Assembly (NCBI GenBank): GCA_026388535.1
Contig: JAPLJP010000137.1
Span: forward strand, 1-50,845
Direction of reading: 5' to 3'
Source: Deltaproteobacteria bacterium
GTDB lineage: Bacteria; Desulfobacterota; Syntrophia; Syntrophales; Smithellaceae
DNA length: 50,845 nucleotides
Shown: positions 27,744 to 36,448 of the stretch, one piece after another
Layout: each line of letters opens with the position of its first letter
How positions within the stretch are numbered: the first letter of the stretch is position 1
Notes under the pieces: model-generated
What the model was told of the DNA's origin: nothing
Seen by the model: only the letters and a program-made list of their open reading frames with translations
Database searches by the model: none
Made by a program: the position numbers and the translations under genes

Positions 27744-28822
27744 TTGTCGCCTATTTTACGTAAACCTAAACCTATGGCAGTCGCGGCAACTGGTTTAATG
27801 CTTTCTAGATTTTTCACATCAATATTTCTTTTGTTGTAGTTAATTTTTAAAAAAGGATTGATTAATTCAGTTTTCACATTCAGTGTTTCCGACAAATATT
27901 TCGCCAAATTATTAATCTTAGCCGAACCGCCGGCAAGCAATATCTGTTTGATATCTTCTCCGCCAAAAGTTGAACGAAAATAATCAATGGATCTTTCAAT
28001 TTCCAGACAAATGGGTTGAGCTAATTCAAAAATGCTGTTTTTTAAATCCAGGTTTTCTCTTTCGCTCGCATTCGGGAGTCCTTCTATTTTTATTTTTTCC
28101 GCCTCTTCAAAAGTTACTTTATATTTTTCCTGCAAACTTTCAGTTATAGAATTGCCGGCTAAAGCGAAATCTCTTGTAAAAATAGAAGTGCCGCCTTTAA
28201 CGACATTGATGCCGGTTGTACTCGCTCCAATGTTGATAATTATAACAATTTCTTCATTATCAAATTCATAATTAGTTTCATACAAGGTTTCCAGAACGAA
28301 AGGCGCCACATCCATAATCTCAACATTCTGACCTGCCGCTGTAAACGCCTCGAGGTAACTGTTAACAATTTCTTTCTTGGCTGCCACAACAATAACGTCC
28401 ATCTGATTTGGATTGTAGTTGTTTTCTCCTAAAATTTGAAAATCGTAATTAACATCATCCATATTTTCAAAGGGCAGGTATTTCCCCGCTTCATCGTGGA
28501 TCAAATCGCGCAATTCTGCTTCATTCATTTGTTCTAATGTTACTTTTTTTATAATAACCGAGTTACCCGTAATAGAAGTTACTGTTCCTTTTCGGCCACA
28601 ACGAGCATTCCGGAATATTTCCTTGATTTTTAAAGATAAAGTATTTGTATCGGCCAGAACGCCATCAATAATCACTCCTTTAGGCAGGGGAATCTCCACG
28701 AAGCGATTAAGATAATGTCCCTTGGAATTACTTATTACTTCTGCTAACTTCAACGAACTTGAGCCGATATCCAAGCCAACAAGTTTCTTTTTTCCTGAAA
28801 TAATTTCTCTTAAATCTAACAT
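27740..28822 (-). CDS. pilM: type IV pilus assembly ATPase-like protein PilM
   Basis: Cytoplasmic actin-like protein (FtsA fold) that binds ATP and PilN. The N-terminal phosphate loop is GLDIGSSSLKLAEV (about 15-28). The second motif is INIGASTTGINVVKGG, and the adenosine motif is ILLAGGSAKINNLA (about 294-307). 360 aa is normal. It is the first pil gene of the run, 43 bp after the FtsB-like gene, with N, O, P, Q following in the standard order. Confidence 0.95.
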   Translation of the reverse strand: MLDLREIISGKKKLVGLDIGSSSLKLAEVISNSKGHYLNRFVEIPLPKGVIIDGVLADTNTLSLKIKEIFRNARCGRKGTVTSITGNSVIIKKVTLEQMNEAELRDLIHDEAGKYLPFENMDDVNYDFQILGENNYNPNQMDVIVVAAKKEIVNSYLEAFTAAGQNVEIMDVAPFVLETLYETNYEFDNEEIVIIINIGASTTGINVVKGGTSIFTRDFALAGNSITESLQEKYKVTFEEAEKIKIEGLPNASERENLDLKNSIFELAQPICLEIERSIDYFRSTFGGEDIKQILLAGGSAKINNLAKYLSETLNVKTELINPFLKINYNKRNIDVKNLESIKPVAATAIGLGLRKIGDK

Positions 28823-28865
28823 TAAAACACCGCAATATAGTTTTTAAACAAAAATATTTTCTCTG

Positions 28866-29132
28866 TCATTTTACCCACCGATAAACAATATCTCCTTTTT
28901 TAACCATGCCCAATTCATTACGGGCTATCATTTCTATATAATTAATGTCATTGCGCAACAAAAGTATTTTCTTTTTTAATTCATTGTTTTCTATTGATAT
29001 CTCATTATTCTGCGATTTTAACTGGGCTAATCGTTTGCTCATCAAATAATTATCAACAAATCCCCGGTTGCCAAATGTTATCAAAAGCGCCATCAACAGT
29101 AAAAAGACAACCAGATATCTGCCTATTTTCAT
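28866..29132 (-). CDS. FtsB/DivIC-like septum formation protein
   Basis: Small bitopic membrane protein of 88 aa: membrane segment at residues 5-20 (YLVVFLLLMALLITFG), then a coiled coil rich in heptads (about 32-62, with LAQLKSQNNEISIENNELKK), then IARNELGMVKKGDIVYR, which is the DivIC/FtsB signature near the C terminus. Members join FtsL and FtsQ in the divisome. It is placed between the XRE regulator and pilM, so cell-division and pilus genes may share a transcript. Confidence 0.85.
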   Translation of the reverse strand: MKIGRYLVVFLLLMALLITFGNRGFVDNYLMSKRLAQLKSQNNEISIENNELKKKILLLRNDINYIEMIARNELGMVKKGDIVYRWVK

Positions 29133-29190
29133 TGAAATTAATCCCTTACCCGTTTTAAACGTAAAAGCCTACGATGTGCCAGTTGCCTCT

Positions 29191-29388
29191 TTAAGGAAAC
29201 ACTTCTTCATAAGGTTTTTGTAATGCCTTGGCTACTTTTAGTTCCGAATTCTTTCTTGTAGACACACCCTTTTCCATTTTGGAGATTGTTTGCGGAGTCA
29301 ACCCCGCCTTCCTCGCCAACTCAGATATGCTTAACGGAATTGTTTCTCGAAATTTTTTTACCTGATTTTTCTTCACATTATCTAGCAT
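29191..29388 (-). CDS. small XRE-type helix-turn-helix regulator
   Basis: 65-aa DNA-binding protein consisting almost only of a Cro/C1-type HTH (ISELARKAGLTPQTISKMEKG, residues 21-41). No partner domain is present. The ATG has no clear Shine-Dalgarno. An imperfect palindrome ends 8 bp upstream of the start, and a 10-bp tandem repeat lies 60-120 bp upstream, both of which may be its targets. It is the first gene of the ftsB-like/pil run, so it may control itself and pilus expression; this is inference. Confidence 0.85.
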   Translation of the reverse strand: MLDNVKKNQVKKFRETIPLSISELARKAGLTPQTISKMEKGVSTRKNSELKVAKALQKPYEEVFP

Positions 29389-29396
29389 AAATTAAA

Positions 29397-29419
29397 GTGA
29401 TACCTCATTTGGTTATCAC
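29397..29419. promoter_or_regulatory. candidate operator palindrome upstream of XRE gene
   Basis: GTGATACC (29397-29404) and GGTTATCAC (29411-29419) form an inverted repeat with one extra base and a 6-nt spacer. The centre-to-centre spacing is that of many XRE repressor sites. It lies directly before the XRE start codon. Confidence 0.45.
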
Positions 29420-29450
29420 AAGACACTAATTTAAAATAAAAGTCAAGAAT

Positions 29451-29510
29451 TATTGATTAATATTAATTAATATTGATTAATATTCATTAATATCCATTAA
29501 TATTGAGAAT
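29451..29510. repeat. 10-bp tandem repeat, about six units
   Basis: Units TATTGATTAA, TATTAATTAA, TATTGATTAA, TATTCATTAA, TATCCATTAA and the partial TATTGAGAAT follow one another without spacers. The AT-rich period equals about one helical turn. It lies in the 256-bp spacer between the XRE gene and the HcyS stop. The remainder of that spacer shows nothing else. Confidence 0.9.
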
Positions 29511-29644
29511 AATTATTAATCATTTCAATACAATAATAAAATTTGTCATGCAAAGAAAAAAATAACAATATCAGGAATACGATGGGTAACTTTAATAACA
29601 ACAGGCAATAAACTGACAAGCAATTAATAACTTAGTAATAATAT

Positions 29645-30814
29645 TTATACGGAAGGTAATATCTGCTGAGGTTCGCCAAGTATAAATTGTCCGCTTTCAA
29701 TCCATTCTTTCAATGTATTGGCAATTTGTTTGGCTTTGTAATAACTGGACAATGGTGCGGTAATAACTTTTTTCTCGCCAATGATTATTGTTCCACTGCG
29801 CAAATCTTTATAACTGATTTCCGCCAAAGGTTTTGCCACCCCCTTGGGATAATCCATGCTGTAATCATAAATCTGGGTATAAATATCTTCATCCTTCACC
29901 GCTGTAAAAAGCGCCATTTCTTCATCCAATATAGGAATAGGGATTCCTATTCCTACAAACAATGAAACTCCGTAACCTAACATGCTCGCTCCGGCCAGCC
30001 ATTCCGGCGTCATTTCTTTTAAATTACCCACAACGGCGATTGTACCGGCGCCCTGTTTGGGAACACCGTTTGCTCCACGGGGTACATTGGGATTGTGCTG
30101 AGTGCCGGGCCAGGCAACAAATCCCTGCGCTCCGCCTAAAAATATCCGTGTACCTATACCGATTGTCCGGTAATAAGGATCATTAAACAAAGGACTTAAT
30201 TGCCCTGATGTCGAGTACGACGCGTTGGCCATTTGCGGACGAAGCATTCCCATGTAAGTGTAAATTGTTCTATCAGACAGATTGACGGCGCAATTATAAT
30301 TTTGATAAGCATTGCGCGGATTAAATAAAATGGCGTTCTGCAAATCATTTATCGTGATGTTTCTTTCGTATTTCCGTGCTGGATAACAATCCGTGCCGTA
30401 ACCTTCGGCGCGAAGTTTGACAACATTACCGGCGACAAGGTCTTCTATAACATGGCCGCCGCCGTAATTAAATTCGCCGGGATAAACGCTGTTGAGTGGA
30501 TCGTTATCGGCAACTTCTGTAGCGCCAATGTAACAATCCACGGCGGCAATGCCGCCGTAAGCCGCAACATCATTCAACCAGACTTTCGATGCCCGAATTT
30601 TGGGCGAAGTATGACCGAAATTAAGAAAAGCTCCCGAGGAACACATCGGACCGAACGTTCCGGTAGTAACAACGTCTATTTTACGGGCCGCTTCAACTTC
30701 GCCATGCCTTTCCACGACATCGATCATTTCTTCCGCCGTAACGACAACAGCGCGACCTTCTTTTATCTTGTCGTTTATTTCTTTAATTGTTTTTTTGACT
30801 TTGAATTTTTTCAT
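29645..30814 (-). CDS. homocysteine biosynthesis protein HcyS-type (DUF39)
   Basis: COG1900/DUF39 protein. It matches the family throughout, including TTGTFGPMCSSGAFLNFGH near the N terminus, AYGGIAAVDCYIGAT, GGGHVIEDLVAG and GTDCYPARK. In methanogens and several anaerobes such proteins make homocysteine from aspartate semialdehyde using reduced ferredoxin and sulfide. 389 aa is full length for the DUF39 domain. The partner 4Fe-4S/NIL domain gene, often adjacent, is not in this window. It starts 151 bp after dut with a hairpin between, so it may have its own promoter. Confidence 0.85.
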   Translation of the reverse strand: MKKFKVKKTIKEINDKIKEGRAVVVTAEEMIDVVERHGEVEAARKIDVVTTGTFGPMCSSGAFLNFGHTSPKIRASKVWLNDVAAYGGIAAVDCYIGATEVADNDPLNSVYPGEFNYGGGHVIEDLVAGNVVKLRAEGYGTDCYPARKYERNITINDLQNAILFNPRNAYQNYNCAVNLSDRTIYTYMGMLRPQMANASYSTSGQLSPLFNDPYYRTIGIGTRIFLGGAQGFVAWPGTQHNPNVPRGANGVPKQGAGTIAVVGNLKEMTPEWLAGASMLGYGVSLFVGIGIPIPILDEEMALFTAVKDEDIYTQIYDYSMDYPKGVAKPLAEISYKDLRSGTIIIGEKKVITAPLSSYYKAKQIANTLKEWIESGQFILGEPQQILPSV

Positions 30815-30918
30815 ATTTTAATTTCGGAATCAGGATTAATTACGTGTCTTTCATACCACTGTTTGACGCCAATTGCAAAAGCTAAGAAGACCTTCAAGCG
30901 TAAAGCAAAATTCTAAAC

Positions 30919-30958
30919 GTCCTGTCGCCCCAAAGTTATTCATTAAAGGCAACAGGAC
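30919..30958 (-). terminator. hairpin downstream of dut
   Basis: GTCCTGT with ACAGGAC, extended by GCC with GGC after one mismatch. It lies 7 bp after the dut stop and is followed on - by a T-rich but broken tract, so it is a possible weak terminator or processing hairpin before HcyS. Confidence 0.4.
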
Positions 30959-30965
30959 TTAAAAC

Positions 30966-31409
30966 TCAAGTATGGCCAAAGCCTCCTTCTCCTCTTGAAG
31001 TATTGCTCAACTCTGGAGTTTCCACCCAATCCACCTGAAAAATTTTATGCACGACCATTTGCGCCAGACGCATGCCTCTCTTGACAATAAAAGGTTCTTC
31101 CCCGTGATTAATGACAATCAGCGCGATCTCTCCTCGATAGTCGGCATCAATTGTGCCCGGTGAATTGAGCAGTGTTATCCCATTGTTCAACGCCAGTCCG
31201 CTGCGCGGTCTTATCTGCGCCTCGTAACCTTCCGGTAAAGCTATAGCGATTCCGGTTGGAATCTTTTTACGCTGGCCGGGCAATAAAATTTCTTCTTCAA
31301 TAACTGCCGCAAATATATCCATTCCGGCAGACTGAGCAGTCATATATTGCGGTAAGGGAATATCTTCGTTGTCCGCCAATCTTTGGATATATATTTTTAT
31401 TTTTTCCAT
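30966..31409 (-). CDS. dut: dUTP diphosphatase (dUTPase)
   Basis: Trimeric dUTPase that hydrolyses dUTP to dUMP and pyrophosphate. The five family motifs are visible: [43 protein letters not shown] and the C-terminal arm [10 protein letters not shown]. 147 aa is normal. It follows pnp on the same strand after 218 bp that contain a terminator-like hairpin and a repeat, so it may be a separate unit. Confidence 0.95.
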   Translation of the reverse strand: MEKIKIYIQRLADNEDIPLPQYMTAQSAGMDIFAAVIEEEILLPGQRKKIPTGIAIALPEGYEAQIRPRSGLALNNGITLLNSPGTIDADYRGEIALIVINHGEEPFIVKRGMRLAQMVVHKIFQVDWVETPELSNTSRGEGGFGHT

Positions 31410-31484
31410 TTTCCCAGCCGGAAATATTTATCAATTAACTTTAAAATTAAAAGGACAACATAAAAATATACTTTATGAAGAGAG

Positions 31485-31528
31485 CCGTTCTGTACTCATT
31501 TGACTAATGAATACAGAACGGTTTTTTT
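31485..31528. terminator. strong hairpin between pnp and dut
   Basis: Stem CCGTTCTGTA (31485-31494) with TACAGAACGG (31512-31521), followed by seven T on +. On - the hairpin is the end of the pnp unit, though its U-tract is poorer in that direction. It separates pnp from dut. Confidence 0.65.
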
Positions 31529-31544
31529 GAATACTTTCCTACGT

Positions 31545-31625
31545 CGCTTCGCTCCTAGGATAATTCGTCCAACAAGCTTCAGTGCGCTACACTTCTTAAG
31601 CTTGGGTCTCATTATCGGCAAGTGT
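31545..31625 (+). repeat. modular hairpin repeat (family C)
   Basis: TCCTA with TAGGA stem around CGTCGCTTCGCTC, then linker ATAATTCGTCCAACA, stem AAGCTT with AAGCTT, then GGTCTCATTAT. The linkers match the copies at 18.4 and 41.6 kb, and the stems differ. Confidence 0.7.
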
Positions 31626-31627
31626 CA

Positions 31628-33748
31628 CTATTTAACTTCCGCGTCCAGAGCTTCCTTCCTGCTAAGCCTTATCTTGCCGGACTTGTCGATTTCCAGAACT
31701 TTCACCATGACTTCGTCGCCTTCCTGCAATACATCTGTCACCTTGTTGATTCTTTCTTTGGCGATTTGCGATATGTGCAGAAGACCTTCCGTTCCGGGCA
31801 GAATTTCCACAAACGCGCCGAAATCGACAATCTTCTTGACTGTGCCGCGATAAATTTTCCCGACTTCAGCCTCCTCGGTCAGCCACTTGACCATCATTAC
31901 CGCGCGTGACGCCGCTTCGGCATCGCTGGACGCTATGGTTACAGTTCCATCATCTTCGACATCAATGGTAACTCCGGTTTCGCTGATAATCTGACGTATA
32001 TTTTTTCCGCCCGACCCGATAACATTTCTTACCTGATCCACTTTCACCTTTATTGTCGTGATACGAGGAGCGTATTGTGATATATCCGGCCTCGGTGCGG
32101 AGATGGTTTCGCGCATTTTGCCGATAATGAAAATCCGGCCTTCACGAGCCTGCTCCAAAGCTTTTCTTAAAATGTCTTCCGTCAGGCCGTCAATTTTAAT
32201 ATCCATCTGCATTGCAGTGATCCCCTTTTCCGTACCGCAGACCTTGAAATCCATATCACCGGCATGGTCTTCATCACCTAAAATATCGGTTAAGATTACT
32301 ACATCATTTCCTTCTTTTAAAAGACCCATGGCGATTCCGGCGACAAAATCTTTCATGGGCACGCCGGCATCCATCATGGATAAAGTTCCTCCACAAACAG
32401 TGGCCATGGATGACGAGCCGTTAGAGGAAAGAATTTCCGAAACAATTCTGATTGTGTAGGGGAATGTTTCCGGTGACGGCAAAACAGGCACCAAAGCTTT
32501 GCGCGCCAAAGCGCCGTGGCCGATTTCTCTTCTGCCTGGACTGCGCTGACCTTTTGCTTCGCCCACACTATATGGCGGGAAATTGTAATGAAGCATGAAA
32601 GATCTCATTTCTTCGCCGCCGATAAAATCTATCCGCTGTTCGTCCGAGGAAGTCCCCAGAGTAACAACGGCCAAAGCCTGCGTCTCGCCCCTGTTAAATA
32701 AAGCCGAACCATGAGTGCGGGGCAAAACACCGACTTCGGCACTGATGGGCCGAATATCTTTCGATGTCCTTCCGTCAATGCGCTTTTTCTCATTGATAAT
32801 CATACCGCGCAAAATACCGCTTTCCAACTCTTCGATAATTACTGCAACCTTTTTACAAAGCGCGGCATCATCTCCGCTGATTGACTTGATAACACTTTCG
32901 CGCACTTCACTAAGCTTGCTGTAGCGTTCCAGCTTGCGTGGCATACTGTAGCCTTCTTTGAGGCCAGCCAGCGCTTCGCTTTTGACACGGGCAGTCAATT
33001 CCTCGTCCTTAACTATTTGGACAACCGGCCTTTTGGCTTTGCCAATGGCCTTGCGCATTTTATCCTGTAAATCAATTAACGGACGAATCGCTTCCAAACC
33101 GAATTGAATGGCATCAACAATTACATTTTCGGCAACTTCTTTGGCATCTCCTTCCATCATCACCAATTCAACATCGTAGTCCCTGCCTGATTTGCTCGGC
33201 GTTACTTTTCGTCCGACCATAAAAATGTTAATTTCGCTTTCCGTAATTTTTTCTGAAGATGGATTACAGATGAACTGACCGTTGATCAGACCTACACGTA
33301 CACCGGCTATCGGTCCTTTAAAAGGAACGTTCGATATTTCCAAAGCCGCGGAAGCTCCAAGCATCGCCGTAACAACTGAATCATTTTCTTTATCCACCGA
33401 AAGCACCGTGGCTATCAACTGTGTTTCCGAATAGTATCCCTTGGGAAACAATGGGCGTATTGCCCGATCAATCAGACGCGACGTCAATATTTCCCTTTCG
33501 TTAGGACGACCTTCACGTTTAAAAAATCCGCCGGGAATTTTACCCGCGGCAAAAGTCATTTCCTGATAATCCACGGTTAAAGGCAGAAAGTCCACTCCCT
33601 CGCGCGTGGACTTTAGTGAAACCGCCGTAACCAAAACAACCGTATCGCCGTAGTAAACCAGTATCGCCCCGTCAGCCTGCGCGGCGACATAATCCGCTTT
33701 CAGGGAAATATTCCTTCCGGCAAAATCCGCACTAAATATAGTACTCAT
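31628..33748 (-). CDS. pnp: polyribonucleotide nucleotidyltransferase
   Basis: 3'-5' phosphorolytic exoribonuclease and RNA-degradosome core enzyme. Two RNase PH domains (about 1-210 and 320-540) flank an alpha-helical linker. Hallmarks are GKIPGGFFKREGRPNE, the catalytic half with GGRREIGHGALA and GDEDHAGDMDFKV. A KH domain (IGSGGKNIRQIISETG, about 565-620) and an S1 domain (GKIYRGTVKKIVDFGAFVEI, about 630-700) follow. 706 aa is full length. It ends the rimP to pnp run, with a structured spacer upstream after rpsO. Confidence 0.97.
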   Translation of the reverse strand: MSTIFSADFAGRNISLKADYVAAQADGAILVYYGDTVVLVTAVSLKSTREGVDFLPLTVDYQEMTFAAGKIPGGFFKREGRPNEREILTSRLIDRAIRPLFPKGYYSETQLIATVLSVDKENDSVVTAMLGASAALEISNVPFKGPIAGVRVGLINGQFICNPSSEKITESEINIFMVGRKVTPSKSGRDYDVELVMMEGDAKEVAENVIVDAIQFGLEAIRPLIDLQDKMRKAIGKAKRPVVQIVKDEELTARVKSEALAGLKEGYSMPRKLERYSKLSEVRESVIKSISGDDAALCKKVAVIIEELESGILRGMIINEKKRIDGRTSKDIRPISAEVGVLPRTHGSALFNRGETQALAVVTLGTSSDEQRIDFIGGEEMRSFMLHYNFPPYSVGEAKGQRSPGRREIGHGALARKALVPVLPSPETFPYTIRIVSEILSSNGSSSMATVCGGTLSMMDAGVPMKDFVAGIAMGLLKEGNDVVILTDILGDEDHAGDMDFKVCGTEKGITAMQMDIKIDGLTEDILRKALEQAREGRIFIIGKMRETISAPRPDISQYAPRITTIKVKVDQVRNVIGSGGKNIRQIISETGVTIDVEDDGTVTIASSDAEAASRAVMMVKWLTEEAEVGKIYRGTVKKIVDFGAFVEILPGTEGLLHISQIAKERINKVTDVLQEGDEVMVKVLEIDKSGKIRLSRKEALDAEVK

Positions 33749-33786
33749 TAATTCTCCTCCATTTTTTTAAATGCTGGCCAAAGGAA

Positions 33787-33876
33787 ATTCAAGGGCGAAA
33801 CGCATAAGCCAACAACCGCAGGCGGGTTATGTGCCTCGCTTGCAGTCAGGTTACCTTATGCCTTCCGCCCTTGAAT
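33787..33876 (-). promoter_or_regulatory. structured rpsO-pnp spacer, possible RNase processing/autoregulation hairpin
   Basis: Nested inverted repeats: ATTCAAGGGCG (33787-33797) with CGCCCTTGAAT (33866-33876), and GCATAAG (33802-33808) with CTTATGC (33855-33861). Together they form a long stem that fills the 135-bp gap. In E. coli the same spacer holds an RNase III-cleaved stem used in pnp autoregulation. Equivalence here is inferred. Confidence 0.5.
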
Positions 33877-33883
33877 AATTTAT

Positions 33884-34150
33884 TTATTTTCTGAGGCCTA
33901 GCCGTTTAATAACATTTCTGTATCTTTCCACATCATTATCTTTAATATAATTGAGAAGCCTTCTTCTCTGACCGACCAGCTTGAGCAGGCCACGGCGTGA
34001 ATGATGATCTTTTTTATGCGCTTTGAAATGCTCCGTCAGATACTCTATTCTGGCGCTCAAAAGAGCAATCTGGACTTCCGGAGATCCCGTATCCTTTTCA
34101 TGAAGCCGATAATCCGTAATTACTGCCTTCCTCTTATCCAAAGTTAACAC
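33884..34150 (-). CDS. rpsO: 30S ribosomal protein S15
   Basis: Primary 16S rRNA-binding protein of 88 aa. It carries the family pattern [35 protein letters not shown] and [11 protein letters not shown] good AAGGAGG precedes the ATG. It lies in the standard truB-rpsO-pnp order. Confidence 0.97.
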   Translation of the reverse strand: MLTLDKRKAVITDYRLHEKDTGSPEVQIALLSARIEYLTEHFKAHKKDHHSRRGLLKLVGQRRRLLNYIKDNDVERYRNVIKRLGLRK

Positions 34151-34198
34151 GCTTTTTCCTCCTTTATTATCAATTCCTTGTTTGTCTTAATTTTCTTC

Positions 34199-35140
34199 TC
34201 ATTTACTAATATTGTTAAAAACCCTGACAATTCTGGCCGCCTGCATTTTTCCGTCAAATTCAGAAAGCCTGGTCACCGGCGCCAACATTTCCGCAACTGC
34301 CAATAGGTACCCTTTGCTGATGAATTTTACCATATCTCCGGCTTTAAGCAAGGGAAGATCATGTTCTTTGAGCATTTCCACGGAAGGTTGCCAACCGTTA
34401 CGCAATTTTTCCGCGGAACGATCTTTCAATTCAATTGTGGCAAGCAGTGGCAGTAAGTTCGCCATGGGCAATATTTTTTCTAAAAGCTTGTTTTTCTTAT
34501 CATTATCATTATAATTGTTCAAGGAGACCGCCATCTCTTCGGAAAAAAACCCGCTACGCAGACGACGCAGACCGCTCAAACATGCCCCCACTCCCAGCAG
34601 ATCACCTATATCGCAACAAAGAGTCCTGATATATGTGCCTTTGGAACAGACAACCCGGAAAGTTACATGAGGTGAAGAAATATCTTCAATAACAATGCCA
34701 TGAATTATTACTTCCCGTGGCTTCACATCTAAAAGAACACCATTTCTCGCCCATTTATATAAAGGTTTACCGCAATATTTAACCGCGGAATAGGCAGGCG
34801 GAATCTGTTTGATTTTTCCCGCCATCCGCATTATTGCCGCTCTTATTTCTTCTTCGGTCAACAAAACGTCGGATTGGCTGATAATTTTTCCTTCAATATC
34901 CAACGTGTCCGTTTTCACTCCCAGCAGCATTGTCGCCAGATATTCTTTATCTTCACCCGTCAGAAAGCCGGCCAACTTTGTAGCCTCATTCAAACACACC
35001 GGCAACACTCCCGTAGCCATTGGATCAAGCGTTCCTGTGTGTCCCGCTTTCCTGACGCCTAATATTTTCTTCACTTCACTGACAACGTCATGTGAAGTCT
35101 TGCCCGCCGGCTTATCAATTACTACAACTCCATCCATCAT
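34199..35140 (-). CDS. truB: tRNA pseudouridine(55) synthase
   Basis: Forms pseudouridine 55 in the T loop of tRNAs. The catalytic Asp39 is in GHTGTLDPMATGVLP. KPAGKTSHDVV, YSAVKYCGKPLYKWARNG and SKGTYIRTL are also present. A C-terminal PUA-like extension accounts for the 313 aa. It begins 5 bp after the DHH-protein gene, so they are cotranscribed. Confidence 0.95.
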   Translation of the reverse strand: MMDGVVVIDKPAGKTSHDVVSEVKKILGVRKAGHTGTLDPMATGVLPVCLNEATKLAGFLTGEDKEYLATMLLGVKTDTLDIEGKIISQSDVLLTEEEIRAAIMRMAGKIKQIPPAYSAVKYCGKPLYKWARNGVLLDVKPREVIIHGIVIEDISSPHVTFRVVCSKGTYIRTLCCDIGDLLGVGACLSGLRRLRSGFFSEEMAVSLNNYNDNDKKNKLLEKILPMANLLPLLATIELKDRSAEKLRNGWQPSVEMLKEHDLPLLKAGDMVKFISKGYLLAVAEMLAPVTRLSEFDGKMQAARIVRVFNNISK

Positions 35141-35145
35141 AGATA

Positions 35146-36096
35146 TCAGAGTTCCCTTACCGCTTTAATAATTTGCGACTTAATTGACTCGATATCACCT
35201 TTCATCCAGCAGGAAGAGGCATGAATATGACCGCCGCCGCCGAACTTTTTGGCGACTTTTTCCACATTGGCTTTAGCTTTGGAACGCAAGCTTAATTTAA
35301 AGTGGTTGTCTCCTCTTTGAGTGTAAAGAATTGATATCTCAATGCCCCTTACTGTACGGGGAATATCAACAAACCCTTCCGTGTGCTCCCAGGATGCTCC
35401 AGCTTCCAGCAAGGCCTTTTGCGTAACAACCAGAGACCCTACTTTATTTTTCATATCCAGTGATAATGTTTCCAATGCCTTGGCGAGCAATTTTAATCTT
35501 ACAGGAGAATCGTTTTCATAAACATTTTCCGCGATCCACTGCGGATCAGCGCCGTTTTCCACCAAGGTTCCCGCCGCAAAAAGCGTTTCATTTGTAGTGC
35601 TCGAGTACCGGAAACTGCCGGTATCAGTGATAATCGCCGCGTATAAATTAGTGCAGATATCCTTCGACATTTTAAAGCGCATTTCCCTTATCAAACGAAA
35701 AAGCAATTCGCCTGTTGAACTGGCGTGCGCGTCCAGCATTTTCAGTGAGCAGAAACCGTTGTTGGAAACATGATGATCAATATTTATCAGTTTCTTTATC
35801 TTCCCGATGTTTTCCGCTTCATCTCCGACACGCGCCAAGTCACTGCAGTCAAGAACAATCCCGACATCATATTGTTCAACATTGCTTATATTATGAATTA
35901 TATTCTGCTCCGCCGGTAAAAACCGGTAACGTTCCGGCGTATGATCCTGATTATAAACGACCACATTTTTCCCCAGTTCTCTCAACATAAGGTAAAGAGC
36001 CAGTTCCGAACCCAAAGCATCTCCATCCAGCCTTACATGAGCCGTGATTAAAAAGCTCTGTCCTTCATTTATAGCCTCTATGATTTCACTGATCAT
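35146..36096 (-). CDS. DHH/DHHA1 phosphoesterase (NrnA-like nanoRNase / pAp phosphatase)
   Basis: Bifunctional oligoribonuclease/3'-phosphoadenosine-5'-phosphate phosphatase family. Motif I includes ITAHVRLDGDALGSELAL, motif III is NIDHHVSNNG, and motif IV DTGSFRY follows. The C-terminal DHHA1 domain ends with KFGGGGHIHASSC. 316 aa is typical. It overlaps rbfA by 11 bp and sits in the rbfA-DHH-truB order common to many bacteria. It degrades 2-5 nt RNA fragments, which complements Pnp at the end of the same operon. Confidence 0.92.
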   Translation of the reverse strand: MISEIIEAINEGQSFLITAHVRLDGDALGSELALYLMLRELGKNVVVYNQDHTPERYRFLPAEQNIIHNISNVEQYDVGIVLDCSDLARVGDEAENIGKIKKLINIDHHVSNNGFCSLKMLDAHASSTGELLFRLIREMRFKMSKDICTNLYAAIITDTGSFRYSSTTNETLFAAGTLVENGADPQWIAENVYENDSPVRLKLLAKALETLSLDMKNKVGSLVVTQKALLEAGASWEHTEGFVDIPRTVRGIEISILYTQRGDNHFKLSLRSKAKANVEKVAKKFGGGGHIHASSCWMKGDIESIKSQIIKAVREL

Positions 36097-36448
36097 TTTT
36101 TTCTTCCTGCTTGGCTATCTTAGCCAATAAGTTTTCGATTCGGTTGCCATATCCGAAAGATTGGTCATGAACAAAAGTAAGCTCCGGCACGTAACGCAAC
36201 CGAATTCTTTTCCCCAGTTCCCGGCGGATAAAACCGGCGGCTTGAGTCAAGCCGGCTTTGATTTCAGGAGAGCATTCGTCTTTGCCCATTTCGACAAAAT
36301 AAATCTTGGCGTTACGCAGATCATCAGCTATTTTAACTGCTGTGATAGTCACCGAATGCAAGCGGGGATCTTTTACTTCCTTCATTATAATATCCGACAT
36401 CTCCGCCCTGATTAATTCGGCTACCCTGTCCGCTCTTTTAAAATTCAT
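36086..36448 (-). CDS. rbfA: ribosome-binding factor A
   Basis: 30S maturation factor with a KH-like fold. MNFKRADRVAELIRAEM starts the domain, and KDPRLHSVTITAVKIADDLRNAKIYF is the family core. LGKRIRLRYVPELTFVHD leads to the C terminus. I use ATG 36448; an upstream in-frame extension to 36496 would add 16 unusual residues inside the DUF503 gene. The ATG lies within the last codons of that gene. 120 aa is normal. Confidence 0.93.
   Translation of the reverse strand: MNFKRADRVAELIRAEMSDIIMKEVKDPRLHSVTITAVKIADDLRNAKIYFVEMGKDECSPEIKAGLTQAAGFIRRELGKRIRLRYVPELTFVHDQSFGYGNRIENLLAKIAKQEEKNDQ

Noticed and set aside
29451-29510. CRISPR array
   Set aside because: The unit is 10 bp with no spacers; no CRISPR-like repeat/spacer pattern occurs anywhere in the window.
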